The position numbers and the translations under genes are program-made. The notes beneath the pieces are model-generated. The model was given only the letters and a program-made list of their open reading frames with translations, was not told the origin of the DNA and made no database searches. Source: Gammaproteobacteria bacterium (GTDB lineage: Bacteria; Pseudomonadota; Gammaproteobacteria; Pseudomonadales; Cellvibrionaceae). From it: DNA of 37,347 nucleotides. How positions within the stretch are numbered: the first letter of the stretch is position 1; every line of letters starts with the position of its first letter. Location: NCBI GenBank assembly GCA_005801205.1, contig SYDJ01000021.1, positions 1 to 37,347 of the forward strand, written 5' to 3'. Shown here in pieces: positions 25,434 to 33,583 of this stretch.

Positions 25434-26111
25434 ATGAAAAAACTTCTCGTGATCGTGGTTGCTGTTTTATGTGTTAACCAAACTTATGCGTTTAGTTTAA
25501 AAGACGTTGGGCGCGCTTTTGACAAATCGTATAAATGCAAAAAGAACGATCAAGGTTGTAAAAACCGTGAACGCTTGCTGGCGGTGGCAAAAGTGGCGGC
25601 GGTCGCTATTGCGGTAAAATATATAGCGGATATGGTTATTGAACACCGCGCAAAAAAAGTGGCAGATGAAGAAGGTGTCGTTACAGATTACAAAACACAG
25701 CATGAAAACCTGCCAGAAAAAGCGGTTGCCTCGGTCTACAGTACCAACGCGTTGCCCGGCAGTGTGGTGCAGCCCGGCAAGAAAGTGATTATTCAATCGG
25801 ATATCGAAGTGGTGCCGGGGCGCGAGCAGTCACAAACGCTGATTCAAGAGCGCTTGGCTATTTTTGACAATGAAGACCACACGAAAGAATTAAAATCGCT
25901 CACTAAAGATGTGAACGATGATACTAAACGCGCTGGTCGCTACACCAACGAATTCACCTTCACCTTGCCGGAAGGCTTACCGCAAGGCGTCTACCCCATT
26001 AAAACCACCTTGATTTTAAATGGCGAAGAAACTCAAACTATCAATAACGATTTGCAATTGGTGTTAGAGGTGAATAGCGCTGGGCAAATGAAGTTTATAG
26101 CGGGGCTTTAG
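25434..26111 (+). CDS. Secreted protein of unknown function, partner of the kinase
   Basis: A 225-aa exported protein; I do not recognise its family. A signal peptide (MKKLLVIVVAVLCVNQTYA) is followed by a short region with two cysteines (YKCKKNDQGCKN), a hydrophobic Ala/Val helix (LLAVAKVAAVAIAVKYIA) that could contact membrane, and a C-terminal beta-rich domain (about 95-225) with an immunoglobulin-like strand pattern ending in LQLVLEVNSAGQMKF. The frame is open from ATG 25419, immediately after the kinase stop, but ATG 25434 has AAGG 8 nt upstream and directly opens the signal peptide. The zero gap to the kinase indicates co-transcription; it might be a ligand or accessory of the kinase's periplasmic domain. 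Confidence 0.7.
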   Translation: MKKLLVIVVAVLCVNQTYAFSLKDVGRAFDKSYKCKKNDQGCKNRERLLAVAKVAAVAIAVKYIADMVIEHRAKKVADEEGVVTDYKTQHENLPEKAVASVYSTNALPGSVVQPGKKVIIQSDIEVVPGREQSQTLIQERLAIFDNEDHTKELKSLTKDVNDDTKRAGRYTNEFTFTLPEGLPQGVYPIKTTLILNGEETQTINNDLQLVLEVNSAGQMKFIAGL

Positions 26112-26188
26112 CATTGTTTGATGGATCGCCTGCCTGTTTGTGGAAGTGGGTTGGGCCGGCGATCAGTTCAAGATGATATCGCTTCAGG

Positions 26189-27199
26189 TCATATCAAATG
26201 CCGATTTATTAATTCCTGCTTCATGTACGCATAAAAAATTGGCGCAGCAACAACTCCCGCAATACCAAAAATAGATTCCATTACTAGCATTGCAATTAGC
26301 AACTCCCACGCGCGCGCTTGAATTTGTGTGCCAATAATTTTGGCATTCAAAAAGTATTCAAGTTTGTGCAGCACAATCAGAAATACGAGTGAACCCAAGG
26401 CCACGGGCAAGCCAAATGGCAAGGCGACAATCACAATAATAGTATTGGATATTAAGTTGCCGATAATCGGCAGTAAGCCCACCATAAATGTAATCACGAC
26501 CAAGCTCTTGGCCATAGGTAAATTCACATCAAGCAGCGGTAAAACGACTAATACATAGATGCCTGTGGCAAAGGTATTTACTGCTGAAATTCGCACTTGT
26601 GCAAACACTACTTTTTTGAAGGCGCGACTGAGCGTTTTTACGCGGTCCAAGAGCGCCGCAGCAAGAGGAGCAATGGGCGATTTGCTGGGTGCGTGCAGTG
26701 AAATCATCGCGCCAATAATCATGCCCAATAAAATGCGTACGAGTGTGTGGCTGGCGTTGGTGCTGATTGATTGCGCTTCTTTGGCGTGTTCACGCATCCA
26801 GTTGGTAATTAAGACGCGCAATTCTTCTGCGTTGCCGGGGAGGTGCGAGCAGACCCACTGCGGGCACTGCTCCCGCGAGGCGTCTATGATGTCGGCCATT
26901 TTTTGCAAGAGGGCGTGAGTGCTGCCTGCTTCGCTTTGAAAGAAACTAATCGCGCCCCATACCGCCAGTGTGAGTGCGGTAATAATGAGTGTGCCTATAA
27001 CGCTCACAGACACTAAGCGCGCGCGCCCGCGCCCAACCTGTTCGTCAAACTTGGGCGATAAAATTACCACCAATGAATGCACCAAAAGGCCAGCAAGCAA
27101 GGCCACCAACAATCCATGGGTGAGGATCATTACAAGTGCGATTGCTATAAGGATGTAAGAAGCAATTTCCGAGTAGGTAATTTTATGGTGAGTAAACAT
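26189..27199 (-). CDS. AI-2E family membrane transporter (PerM/YdiK-like)
   Basis: A 336-aa inner-membrane protein with about seven to eight hydrophobic segments in the AI-2E transporter family layout: paired N-terminal helices, a soluble loop (about 90-150), then a cluster of helices including LLPIIGNLISN and the conserved C-terminal IFGIAGVVAAPIFYAYMK. Family members have been linked to export of autoinducer-2 and to ion transport, with roles poorly settled. Two cysteines in the soluble loop (EQCPQWVCSHLPG) could form a disulfide. It is transcribed alone, convergent with the kinase operon. The substrate is not predictable. Confidence 0.85.
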   Translation of the reverse strand: MFTHHKITYSEIASYILIAIALVMILTHGLLVALLAGLLVHSLVVILSPKFDEQVGRGRARLVSVSVIGTLIITALTLAVWGAISFFQSEAGSTHALLQKMADIIDASREQCPQWVCSHLPGNAEELRVLITNWMREHAKEAQSISTNASHTLVRILLGMIIGAMISLHAPSKSPIAPLAAALLDRVKTLSRAFKKVVFAQVRISAVNTFATGIYVLVVLPLLDVNLPMAKSLVVITFMVGLLPIIGNLISNTIIVIVALPFGLPVALGSLVFLIVLHKLEYFLNAKIIGTQIQARAWELLIAMLVMESIFGIAGVVAAPIFYAYMKQELINRHLI

Positions 27200-27332
27200 A
27201 AGTAGTTACCGTCTTAGAGAAGGAAGAATGTTGGGCATCATAAGTGATATTCAGCCGTTATGCGAAAGGCTTAATTCGCTGTTTGGATACTTGGGGGCAG
27301 TTGCCCTGATTACCAATGCTGGCGCACGTTGA

Positions 27333-27983
27333 TTATCCCGTGTATTTAACTGCTTGGCTGGCTTTTAGCAACCTATGCAATTGATGTTTGGGTGTTTTGC
27401 ACAGCTGCGCCATAAAGGCGAAGGAAGGCACTTGTAAGTCATGTTTATGCTCTAACTCGGTAAGTAGGCTTAGCCATAAATGCGCGGTGACTTCAGCATC
27501 GGCCAGTGCACGGTGGTAAACCCCATCGCTCGGCAGATTTTTATATTCTGCCAATGTGGCGAGTTGATGGTTGGGCGCCTGCTGAAAAATTCGGCGCGAT
27601 GCTAAAAGGCTACAGGCAATGCCACCCTTAAAGGTTTTTTTGATGCGTTTAAATTCAGCGCGCAAAAACCGCTCATCGAAGGATGCATTGTGCGCAACCA
27701 AATTGTGGCCGTGGATAAACTCAAAAAATTCGGCCATCACCTCATTATTTTTGCGCGCTTCACTCACCATGCGGTTGGTAATGCCAGTGAGGTTTTCAAT
27801 AAAAACCGGAATGCGAACACTGGGGTTCATCAGTTGTTGAAAGCGCTGAGTGATCTGCCCGTTTTCAATTAAGACCGCACCAATTTCAATACTGCGGTCG
27901 CCCATATCCGGCGATAGGCCGGTGGTTTCAAAATCGAAGACGATAAGCGTATCGGCAGGGCGGCTATGAAGTTCTGAGGTCAT
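27333..27983 (-). CDS. DEDDh 3'-5' exonuclease, DnaQ-like
   Basis: A 216-aa exonuclease of the DnaQ superfamily. All three Exo motifs are visible: Exo I FDFETTGLSP, Exo II HNLVAHNASFDERFL and Exo III HRALADAEVTAHLW with the catalytic His five residues before the Asp. It is smaller than the E. coli epsilon subunit (243 aa) and its C-terminal helices differ, so it is more likely a stand-alone proofreading or DNA/RNA processing nuclease than the main replicase subunit. It has no signal peptide and is monocistronic. The substrate is uncertain. Confidence 0.88.
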   Translation of the reverse strand: MTSELHSRPADTLIVFDFETTGLSPDMGDRSIEIGAVLIENGQITQRFQQLMNPSVRIPVFIENLTGITNRMVSEARKNNEVMAEFFEFIHGHNLVAHNASFDERFLRAEFKRIKKTFKGGIACSLLASRRIFQQAPNHQLATLAEYKNLPSDGVYHRALADAEVTAHLWLSLLTELEHKHDLQVPSFAFMAQLCKTPKHQLHRLLKASQAVKYTG

Positions 27984-28085
27984 GTGGTCACTGAATATCT
28001 AAAGGGTCTATAGAGCCTAGGTTCGTTGTGTGTTTTTTGATCCGACTGTAAACAGCGCGGTGGGTTTTATACAGTGCTAGAAAAC

Positions 28086-28108
28086 TTGTCCACAGAAGCT
28101 GTGCATAA
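28086..28108. promoter_or_regulatory. Inverted pair of DnaA-box-like sites
   Basis: TTGTCCACA (28086-28094) and, on the opposite strand, TTATGCACA (28108-28100) face each other 5 nt apart in the intergenic region between the exonuclease and FHA genes. The second fits the DnaA-box consensus TTATNCACA exactly, and the first has one change. This could be DnaA titration or regulation, or chance. Confidence 0.3.
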
Positions 28109-28220
28109 GTTTGTTAATAAGGTCTTAGCTCTCCCGTGGAACTACTGACGTCACTAGTGATGGCTTAAGACGTTGCTATTTTGACCGCTAAATCGGCATC
28201 GTCAAACTTGAGTGTTTAGT

Positions 28221-28247
28221 GCGCAGCACTGGTTCAACGTGCTGCGC
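28221..28247. terminator. Hairpin downstream of the FHA gene
   Basis: A 9-bp perfect stem GCGCAGCAC/GTGCTGCGC (28221-28229, 28239-28247) lies 14 bp beyond the FHA gene stop. On the minus strand no T-run follows, while on the plus strand TTTT does, so its direction is uncertain. Confidence 0.45.
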
Positions 28248-28260
28248 TTTTAGCTGCACA

Positions 28261-29241
28261 TTAGGGTTTATTTGTGTTGTTTTTCTCAGCCTTTTCCTTT
28301 AGGGCTTTTTCGCGCTCGGCATCAATATCCGCTTTGAGTTGTTGAATTGAGTGATCAAATTCTGTGAGGCTGTGGTTGCGGCTTAACCGCATTGCGGGCG
28401 GCAGAACGTCACTCATATAGAGTTTGTCTGCATATTGATTGGTGCTTTGATAATTGCCCATGAATATCAAACCAGAACTCAGCAGCGCGAGTGACGCGCA
28501 AATAATTTTTAGCATTGCGCGCTTGTTATTGATAAGGCACAAATGAAAATAAATCGTTATGGCGACTACGACAATTTGTAAATGGCTTTGATAGTAAGTG
28601 AACCACTCCCAAGAGAAAGCAAAGCCTAGGAAGGTGTAAAGTTGATCCAACACATCTAATGCGAGAATGCCACCGCTAAAGATGAGCAAGTGGCGACCAA
28701 AATTAGCCGTGCCGCTAAACACACGGTTCGCTAAAGCCCAAATTCCTGCCCATGCAGCGGCTGACATTAACCACTTGGTCATATCCATGATGTAGTCAGA
28801 GGCTTTGTTATTGGCGATGTCGCCTAGCCATGAATTACTTAGCGAAAGCGCGCAAATCATGACGATAGCGCAGCCAAACATAAGCCAGGTTTGCCAGTGT
28901 TTGTGGCTAGAATCGTTCACTTCTGCACTGACCGAATAGTGGCTATCGCGAACGCGCACTAAGGTGCGACCCAGTTGCACAATGGTGTCGCCATCTAGCT
29001 CCACCTGTGCATGCACTTTGCCTTTGAGCTTTAATCCGTTTTGGCTATCGAGGTCGCGCGCTATGAGTTTGCCATGTTCATTCAATTCAATAAGGGCGTG
29101 CTCTGCAGCGGTGTGCGGGTCATCCAAAATAATATCGTTGCTGTAATTGCGGCCTACACGAATGGGCAGGTCAGAAAATTTATGGCGCGCTTGCACGTCG
29201 CCGCTGTGGTTGAGAATTTCTACAAAATAAAAGAGGCGCAT
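28261..29241 (-). CDS. FHA-domain membrane protein
   Basis: A 326-aa protein with an N-terminal forkhead-associated domain (about residues 10-100), a phosphothreonine-reading fold, followed by about five to six hydrophobic helices (about 115-265) and a charged C-terminal coiled coil (HSIQQLKADIDAEREKALKEKAEK). FHA landmarks are IRVGRNYSNDIIL, HALIEL and DLDSQNGLKL. The usual Ser-Arg before the conserved His is replaced by Ala-Ala (TAAEHA), which may weaken phosphopeptide binding. The start codon shares one base with the stop of the protease gene upstream (TAATG) and has GGAGG before it, so the two are translationally coupled. It could read phosphorylated targets of the kinase at 23400. Confidence 0.85.
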   Translation of the reverse strand: MRLFYFVEILNHSGDVQARHKFSDLPIRVGRNYSNDIILDDPHTAAEHALIELNEHGKLIARDLDSQNGLKLKGKVHAQVELDGDTIVQLGRTLVRVRDSHYSVSAEVNDSSHKHWQTWLMFGCAIVMICALSLSNSWLGDIANNKASDYIMDMTKWLMSAAAWAGIWALANRVFSGTANFGRHLLIFSGGILALDVLDQLYTFLGFAFSWEWFTYYQSHLQIVVVAITIYFHLCLINNKRAMLKIICASLALLSSGLIFMGNYQSTNQYADKLYMSDVLPPAMRLSRNHSLTEFDHSIQQLKADIDAEREKALKEKAEKNNTNKP

Positions 29242-30575
29242 TATTTTGCCTCCTTGGTTTTGCTTAGGCCATTTAAAAACTGCGAAATAAATTTCTGACC
29301 ATTTTCGTAGGATGTGCCGTTAATCACCAAGCGGCTTTGTAGGTTCATGAGTGGCTCATCAGTACTGCTAGTAATCAATAAAAAGTTATAGAGCCCAGAA
29401 AATTTTTGATAGGCCTCTACACAGACTACTGCCCGGCTACTGAAATTATTATTGCCAATAAATTTTTCAGTGCAGCGCGAGGTGGTCACATCTTCATCTT
29501 TGGTGTTGCTATCTACACGATTGCTAAAAAACTTACCCATCAGGAGTGCAAAACGCAGCGAATTTAATGTATCGGTTTGAGTAAATTTATGGTGAATTGA
29601 AATATTGCCGGTTTGCAAATCATCGGAAACATAAATGGCTGATTCCATGCGGCAGCTGATTTGATCGGTGTTATAGGTTTTTTCGCCTTTGGTATCTGAG
29701 CTGCCCCAGCAGCGAACCTGCTCTGATTCGCGCACTGGTACAGAATAGGGGCCTAGGTTTTTATGGGTTAGGGGCGTGGCTAAAAGGGTATCCATCATCA
29801 CGCGTTGGTAGGCGAGTAATTGCTCGCCAATAATGGGTTTAAAATCGGCTGGCGCTTTGCTCTCTGGGGTAATGCTGGCAAAGAGTTTTTGCGCATAAGT
29901 TGCGGGCACTAAAAAACTGACGAGTTCGCCATCGCGACGGTGCGCTACATTCACCCCCGCAACTTGGCCATCGGCTTTTACATTGGGGCCGCCGCTCATG
30001 CCAGGGTTAACGGGGCCGGTAAACATGACTTGCTCACTAAAGCCGCGATGGCTCAAGCCGTTATAGGTGCCCTCTGAAATAAAGAAACCCAAGTCCAGCG
30101 GGTTGCCTAACGAATAGAGGTGTTCACCTTGGTTGAGTGGGGCGGGTGTTTCGGTCAATTTGAAGAAGCCTGTGCCTTGGCGATTAATGCGCACTACGGC
30201 TAAATCATGGAGTACATCCACCGCCAAGAGTTCGATATCGCCACTTTTGCCTTGAGTATCTTTGTATTCGCCAAAATAGGTTTCTGGCTCTAGCGCCATT
30301 TTAGAAACCACATGAAAATTGGTAATCACTAAATTGCTGGTGCCAATCAGAAAACCAGAGCCAACCCCAGACTGGCTGTGGCCGTTTTTCAAGAGCACGC
30401 GAATTTGCAGCAAATCATTTTGCGCAGCGGCATAGAGTTCCTGCGCGGTTGATGATGGCTGAGTTTTCGCGGAGCTGATTTGATCTGCTGCTAAATTTGG
30501 GCTTGAAGAGCTTGTGGCTGCAAACGCGGGGAACGCTAAGCAGGCAAGTAGGAGCGGGAATCGCAAAAAAGTCAT
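29241..30575 (-). CDS. Periplasmic trypsin-like serine protease (HtrA-like core, no PDZ seen)
   Basis: A 444-aa exported protease. A signal peptide (MTFLRFPLLLACLAFPAFA) is followed by a chymotrypsin-fold domain (about 50-235) with an intact triad: His88 in TNFHVV, Asp124 in HDLAVV and Ser194 in GMSGGP. The remaining 200 residues, with six or so cysteines (for example VRCWGSS, ISCRMES, SRCTEKF, VVCVEAY), do not look like a PDZ domain and are of unknown type; they may be disulfide-stabilised. The start is ATG 30575 with AGGA upstream, chosen because it begins the signal peptide; the frame opens 18 codons earlier. Translationally coupled to the FHA protein gene, so protease and FHA protein probably act together. 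Confidence 0.87.
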   Translation of the reverse strand: MTFLRFPLLLACLAFPAFAATSSSSPNLAADQISSAKTQPSSTAQELYAAAQNDLLQIRVLLKNGHSQSGVGSGFLIGTSNLVITNFHVVSKMALEPETYFGEYKDTQGKSGDIELLAVDVLHDLAVVRINRQGTGFFKLTETPAPLNQGEHLYSLGNPLDLGFFISEGTYNGLSHRGFSEQVMFTGPVNPGMSGGPNVKADGQVAGVNVAHRRDGELVSFLVPATYAQKLFASITPESKAPADFKPIIGEQLLAYQRVMMDTLLATPLTHKNLGPYSVPVRESEQVRCWGSSDTKGEKTYNTDQISCRMESAIYVSDDLQTGNISIHHKFTQTDTLNSLRFALLMGKFFSNRVDSNTKDEDVTTSRCTEKFIGNNNFSSRAVVCVEAYQKFSGLYNFLLITSSTDEPLMNLQSRLVINGTSYENGQKFISQFLNGLSKTKEAK

Positions 30576-30902
30576 AGGTGTCCTGTAGATACGGCTAAAT
30601 GTCAGTGCGCGGTCGGTGGGACTTTGCAAACTAGGGACGGCAAACTGTGGCGGCCAGTATGCCCAGAGGTTTGGTGATTGACCACTTTATTTGGCGCTAT
30701 GGATCTGGAGGGTTATTTAGCCTTTAATGTGGGCTCACAGATAAATAACAATAAGCCGTACGCAACAAGCAGCAAATAAAAATAAGTGGTGTTTGAATCC
30801 AAAACCTCTCTAGGTGGTGTCTATAACAATAGTCGTGGTGTGAAGGCGAACTTTTTGTAAGTCACCCAGTATTCAACCTGTTATTCCTGACGAGTATCCA
30901 TT
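30576..30902. promoter_or_regulatory. 327-bp divergent intergenic region
   Basis: Lies between the protease gene and the DUF6249/sigma operon and holds no gene. It must contain promoters for both directions. A possible ECF-type promoter TTGAATCC (30793-30800) and GTCTAT (30819-30824) with an 18-nt spacer precedes the DUF6249 gene and could allow autoregulation by the sigma factor. This is a weak guess by eye. Confidence 0.3.
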
Positions 30903-31772
30903 ATGAAAATCATCCCATTGGCTCAGAAAGTCATAGGTAACTTGGCTCTCATCGGCCTGTTATTTTCTCCCTTTGCCTTAACCCCTAGCTATGCCGCTGA
31001 ATTGGTGGGTAAGCCGGTGCCCGTAGGTGCGCAAGCAGCAACGGTAAGAGCTTCTCAGGTATCTAGCGAGGCGCAGATTGCCGCTACCAATACAGTGGCT
31101 GAAAGTGGGGCGACTGTTGCTACAGCGCCTGCTGCACCCATTACTCAACGAGAGCCTGTACCTGCAGAGCCAATAGAGGCGCTCGAGCCGTGCGCTTCTA
31201 TTGATGTTATGCATAACTCGGATGAGATACGTAAGGCTATAGATGAGCTGCGCGATAGTATTCATCATGAAATGCCCTCTGACTTTGGAGGCATAACCCA
31301 TGACCCAAACGTCATTATTCCCGTGGTTGCTATGTTGCTCTTGTTTGGTGGCCCTATTCTGTTATTGATTGTACTGGCGGTTCTGCACTACCGCGCCAAG
31401 GCGCGTCGCCAGCAGAATATCAATATGAACATTGATAAATTATTAGCTGAAGGCAGGGACATTCCATTGGAAATGCTGCTGGGCGAAGAGGCGGCGGTGA
31501 TGAAGCCTGCTATGCCTGCAAGGCCGGGAATTGTTCTGGCCTCCCCACGTGATGATGCCACCATGCAAAAAGGGGTGCGCAATATAGGTTTGGGTACGGG
31601 TTGGCTGATATTTCTAACCATTATGTTCAGCATCGAAATCGGCTCATTTGGCTTCATTTTCATCGGCTTGGGTATTTCACAGTTGGTGATCTGGAAACTA
31701 TCTAGCCCAAGCACTAACACGGGAGCCAACCTAAAAGCTGAAGCACCAGAAACACTTAAGGCGCAGGATTAA
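30903..31772 (+). CDS. DUF6249-like membrane protein upstream of ECF sigma factor
   Basis: A 289-aa membrane protein. A signal peptide (ending near TPSYA) precedes an Ala/Val/Pro-rich periplasmic segment (about 28-130). A membrane helix (VIIPVVAMLLLFGGPILLLIVLAVL, about 135-160) is followed by a basic cytoplasmic stretch with RRQQNINMNIDKLLAEGRDIP, then two further hydrophobic helices near 225-265. The middle section resembles DUF6249-type proteins that often sit next to sigma-70 factors. It ends 5 bp before the sigma factor gene and is surely in the same transcript. It might sense envelope state or sequester the sigma factor; function is not established. Confidence 0.72.
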   Translation: MKIIPLAQKVIGNLALIGLLFSPFALTPSYAAELVGKPVPVGAQAATVRASQVSSEAQIAATNTVAESGATVATAPAAPITQREPVPAEPIEALEPCASIDVMHNSDEIRKAIDELRDSIHHEMPSDFGGITHDPNVIIPVVAMLLLFGGPILLLIVLAVLHYRAKARRQQNINMNIDKLLAEGRDIPLEMLLGEEAAVMKPAMPARPGIVLASPRDDATMQKGVRNIGLGTGWLIFLTIMFSIEIGSFGFIFIGLGISQLVIWKLSSPSTNTGANLKAEAPETLKAQD

Positions 31773-31777
31773 GCCAC

Positions 31778-32320
31778 ATGTCAATTCCCGATCAGGAATT
31801 GATTGCGCGAGTAGTCGCTAAAAAAGACCAGCATGCATTTTCGCAGCTGGTTTTGCGCTACCAATCGCAATTGCGCGTCTGGGCTCGCCGCTTATGTGAC
31901 GGCGATGCCCATTTGGCGGATGACCTCGCGCAGGAAACCTTTATCAAAGCCTATGCCGCGCTGGGTGCATTTCGCGCTGAGTCTAGGTTTTCTACGTGGC
32001 TGTATCGCATTGCGTTTAATATTGCCGCCAATCGCTGGCGCGGTAAAAAAATTCAATGGTGCGAGCTAGACGATAATGAAGAGGTGGAAGCTGAGCATTG
32101 TGAGCTCAAACAATTTGACGCAAAACGTGATGTAGAAGCCGCTATGCAGCAACTTTCGCCTGCCCAACAGTTGGCCATACGGCTATGCTTTGAAGACGGT
32201 TTCTCGCACGATGAAGCCGCCAGTATCATGGGTGTTCCGCTCGGCACCTTAAAAACCCACGTAAATCGCGGCAAACAAAAATTGCAAACGCTTTTGGCAT
32301 CTTGGAGTCAGGTAGCATGA
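31778..32320 (+). CDS. ECF-family RNA polymerase sigma factor
   Basis: A 180-aa sigma-70 factor with only regions 2 and 4. Region 2: LAQETFIKAYAAL and FRAESRFSTWLYRIAFNIAANRWR, which recognise and melt the -10 element. Region 4: LSPAQQLAIRLCFEDGFSHDEAASIMGVPLGTLKTHVNRGKQKLQ, a helix-turn-helix for the -35 element. Between them lies a short acidic linker. Preceded by the DUF6249-like gene (5-bp gap) and overlapping the next gene by ATGA. The regulon is unknown; the arrangement indicates control by the flanking membrane proteins. Confidence 0.93.
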   Translation: MSIPDQELIARVVAKKDQHAFSQLVLRYQSQLRVWARRLCDGDAHLADDLAQETFIKAYAALGAFRAESRFSTWLYRIAFNIAANRWRGKKIQWCELDDNEEVEAEHCELKQFDAKRDVEAAMQQLSPAQQLAIRLCFEDGFSHDEAASIMGVPLGTLKTHVNRGKQKLQTLLASWSQVA

Positions 32321-32688
32321 TCATCCAACATCACAATCGAGATCACACAAATCATTCCAGTGATGATTTCGACGTTTTTTTAGCGCGGCATTTACAGCAA
32401 GCGCAAACCTATTTGCCCGATGATGATTTTAGTGCGCGGGTTATGCAGCAATTGCCAGCACCTAAAAAGCTATCGCTTTGGCAGGAGCGACTGATTATTC
32501 TTATACCGCTCGTTGTTATTAGTATGTTGGTGCTCAGCCAGTTCTCGTTACTGGCTGTACTTATAAAACTGTGGACGCTGTTTTTAACTACAAATATTAC
32601 CAGCCTATTACAAATAGGCGCTTTGACGACAATTGCCGTAGTGTCAGGCGCAGCCTTTTGGTTTGCTAGGCAATGTAAGGTGTTTTAA
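32317..32688 (+). CDS. Small membrane protein, putative anti-sigma factor
   Basis: A 123-aa protein whose ATG overlaps the stop of the sigma gene (ATGA at 32317-32320), so it is translationally coupled. The N-terminal cytoplasmic part (about 1-55) is acidic and His-rich, with DDFDVFLARHLQQ and DDDFSARVMQQLP, a segment that occurs in small anti-sigma-like proteins. Two hydrophobic helices follow (about 60-82 and 95-118), ending SGAAFWFARQCKVF. No zinc-binding His-Cys motif (ZAS) is visible, so it is not a classical anti-sigma. Role inferred from position and topology. A decayed copy of its C-terminus is present at 34882-34935. Confidence 0.75.
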   Translation: MIIQHHNRDHTNHSSDDFDVFLARHLQQAQTYLPDDDFSARVMQQLPAPKKLSLWQERLIILIPLVVISMLVLSQFSLLAVLIKLWTLFLTTNITSLLQIGALTTIAVVSGAAFWFARQCKVF

Positions 32689-32764
32689 AAACGAGAGCTG
32701 CTGTCAGAGTAAAATTTCTTAGTTATTGTTGTTATTGAATCGAGACCGACCCACTGCTGCCACA

Positions 32765-33459
32765 CTAAATTCTAACCAATGAAAGCCGAAGTTGTGGTGA
32801 GACATCCAGCTTCGACCTTCGCTTATCAAATAATTCGCGCAAGGTTCGCTTTGCAAACAAGTTGCCATGCAGTAAGCGACAAATTTCTTGCATGCTTTGC
32901 GAGATTTTTGATTGAAACTTTAAAAATGAAACCAATAGATAAACGCACAATACAGAAAGAACTTGCGTCAACACAGCGTTTTTACTGTTACCTAAAAAGC
33001 TTTTGACTTTTAGGTTCTGCTTGATCCACTTAAAAAACAACTCGACCTGCCAGCGCTGCTTATAAATATCAGCAATTGTTTGTGCTGATCAGCTAAAATG
33101 ATTGGTAATAAATTCGTAGTCCTTCTCCGTTTCATGATCGCGATACTTAATCAATCTAATCGGTAATAATTTTTCCTTTCGGCGCTGCATGGATGTGTAT
33201 TGAATAACCTGATCGCTCAGCACATTGCCGTTAATAACAAATTCTCGATCCTCAATCACTTCATATTTTGCATTACCACGAATGCGTGTGACCCAGTAAA
33301 TCCCCTTTTTGTCAGGGAGTTATGCCACTCATGACTGCTAAACCCTTTATCAAACACCACTACAGAACCCATAGGGGCAGCAAACTCTTTCGCTATTTCA
33401 TTCTCCAAGTGACATGCTTCACACAAACTGGACGCAACGGTTTGTAAATATTCAAGCAA
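32765..33459 (-). pseudogene. Decayed IS4-family transposase
   Basis: Remnant of a DDE transposase of the IS4 type. Read on the minus strand, the upstream part carries GSVVVFDKGFSSHEW (catalytic Asp region) in one frame. After a frameshift near 33301-33320 the frame reads IYWVTRIRGNAKYEVI and LLPIRLIKYRDHETEKDYEF, then an in-frame TGA (33091-33089) and IYKQRWQVELFFKWIKQNLK, the YREK-type region with the catalytic Glu. The C-terminal part (KSFLGNSKNAVLTQ to SMQEICRLL) is intact. The N-terminal third is missing. It therefore has at least one frameshift, one stop and a truncation, and cannot make an active enzyme. No terminal inverted repeats or target duplication could be identified. Confidence 0.88.
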
Positions 33460-33583
33460 TAATTGACAAGGCTAATTAGAATAATTTTCTTAGACATTTT
33501 AATTCCATTAAGGCAATCAAAGTCGTTCGCCATTGCCAATCACAAGCCTATACTTGTTGGGTATTTACTATTTGGAGGCTCAT

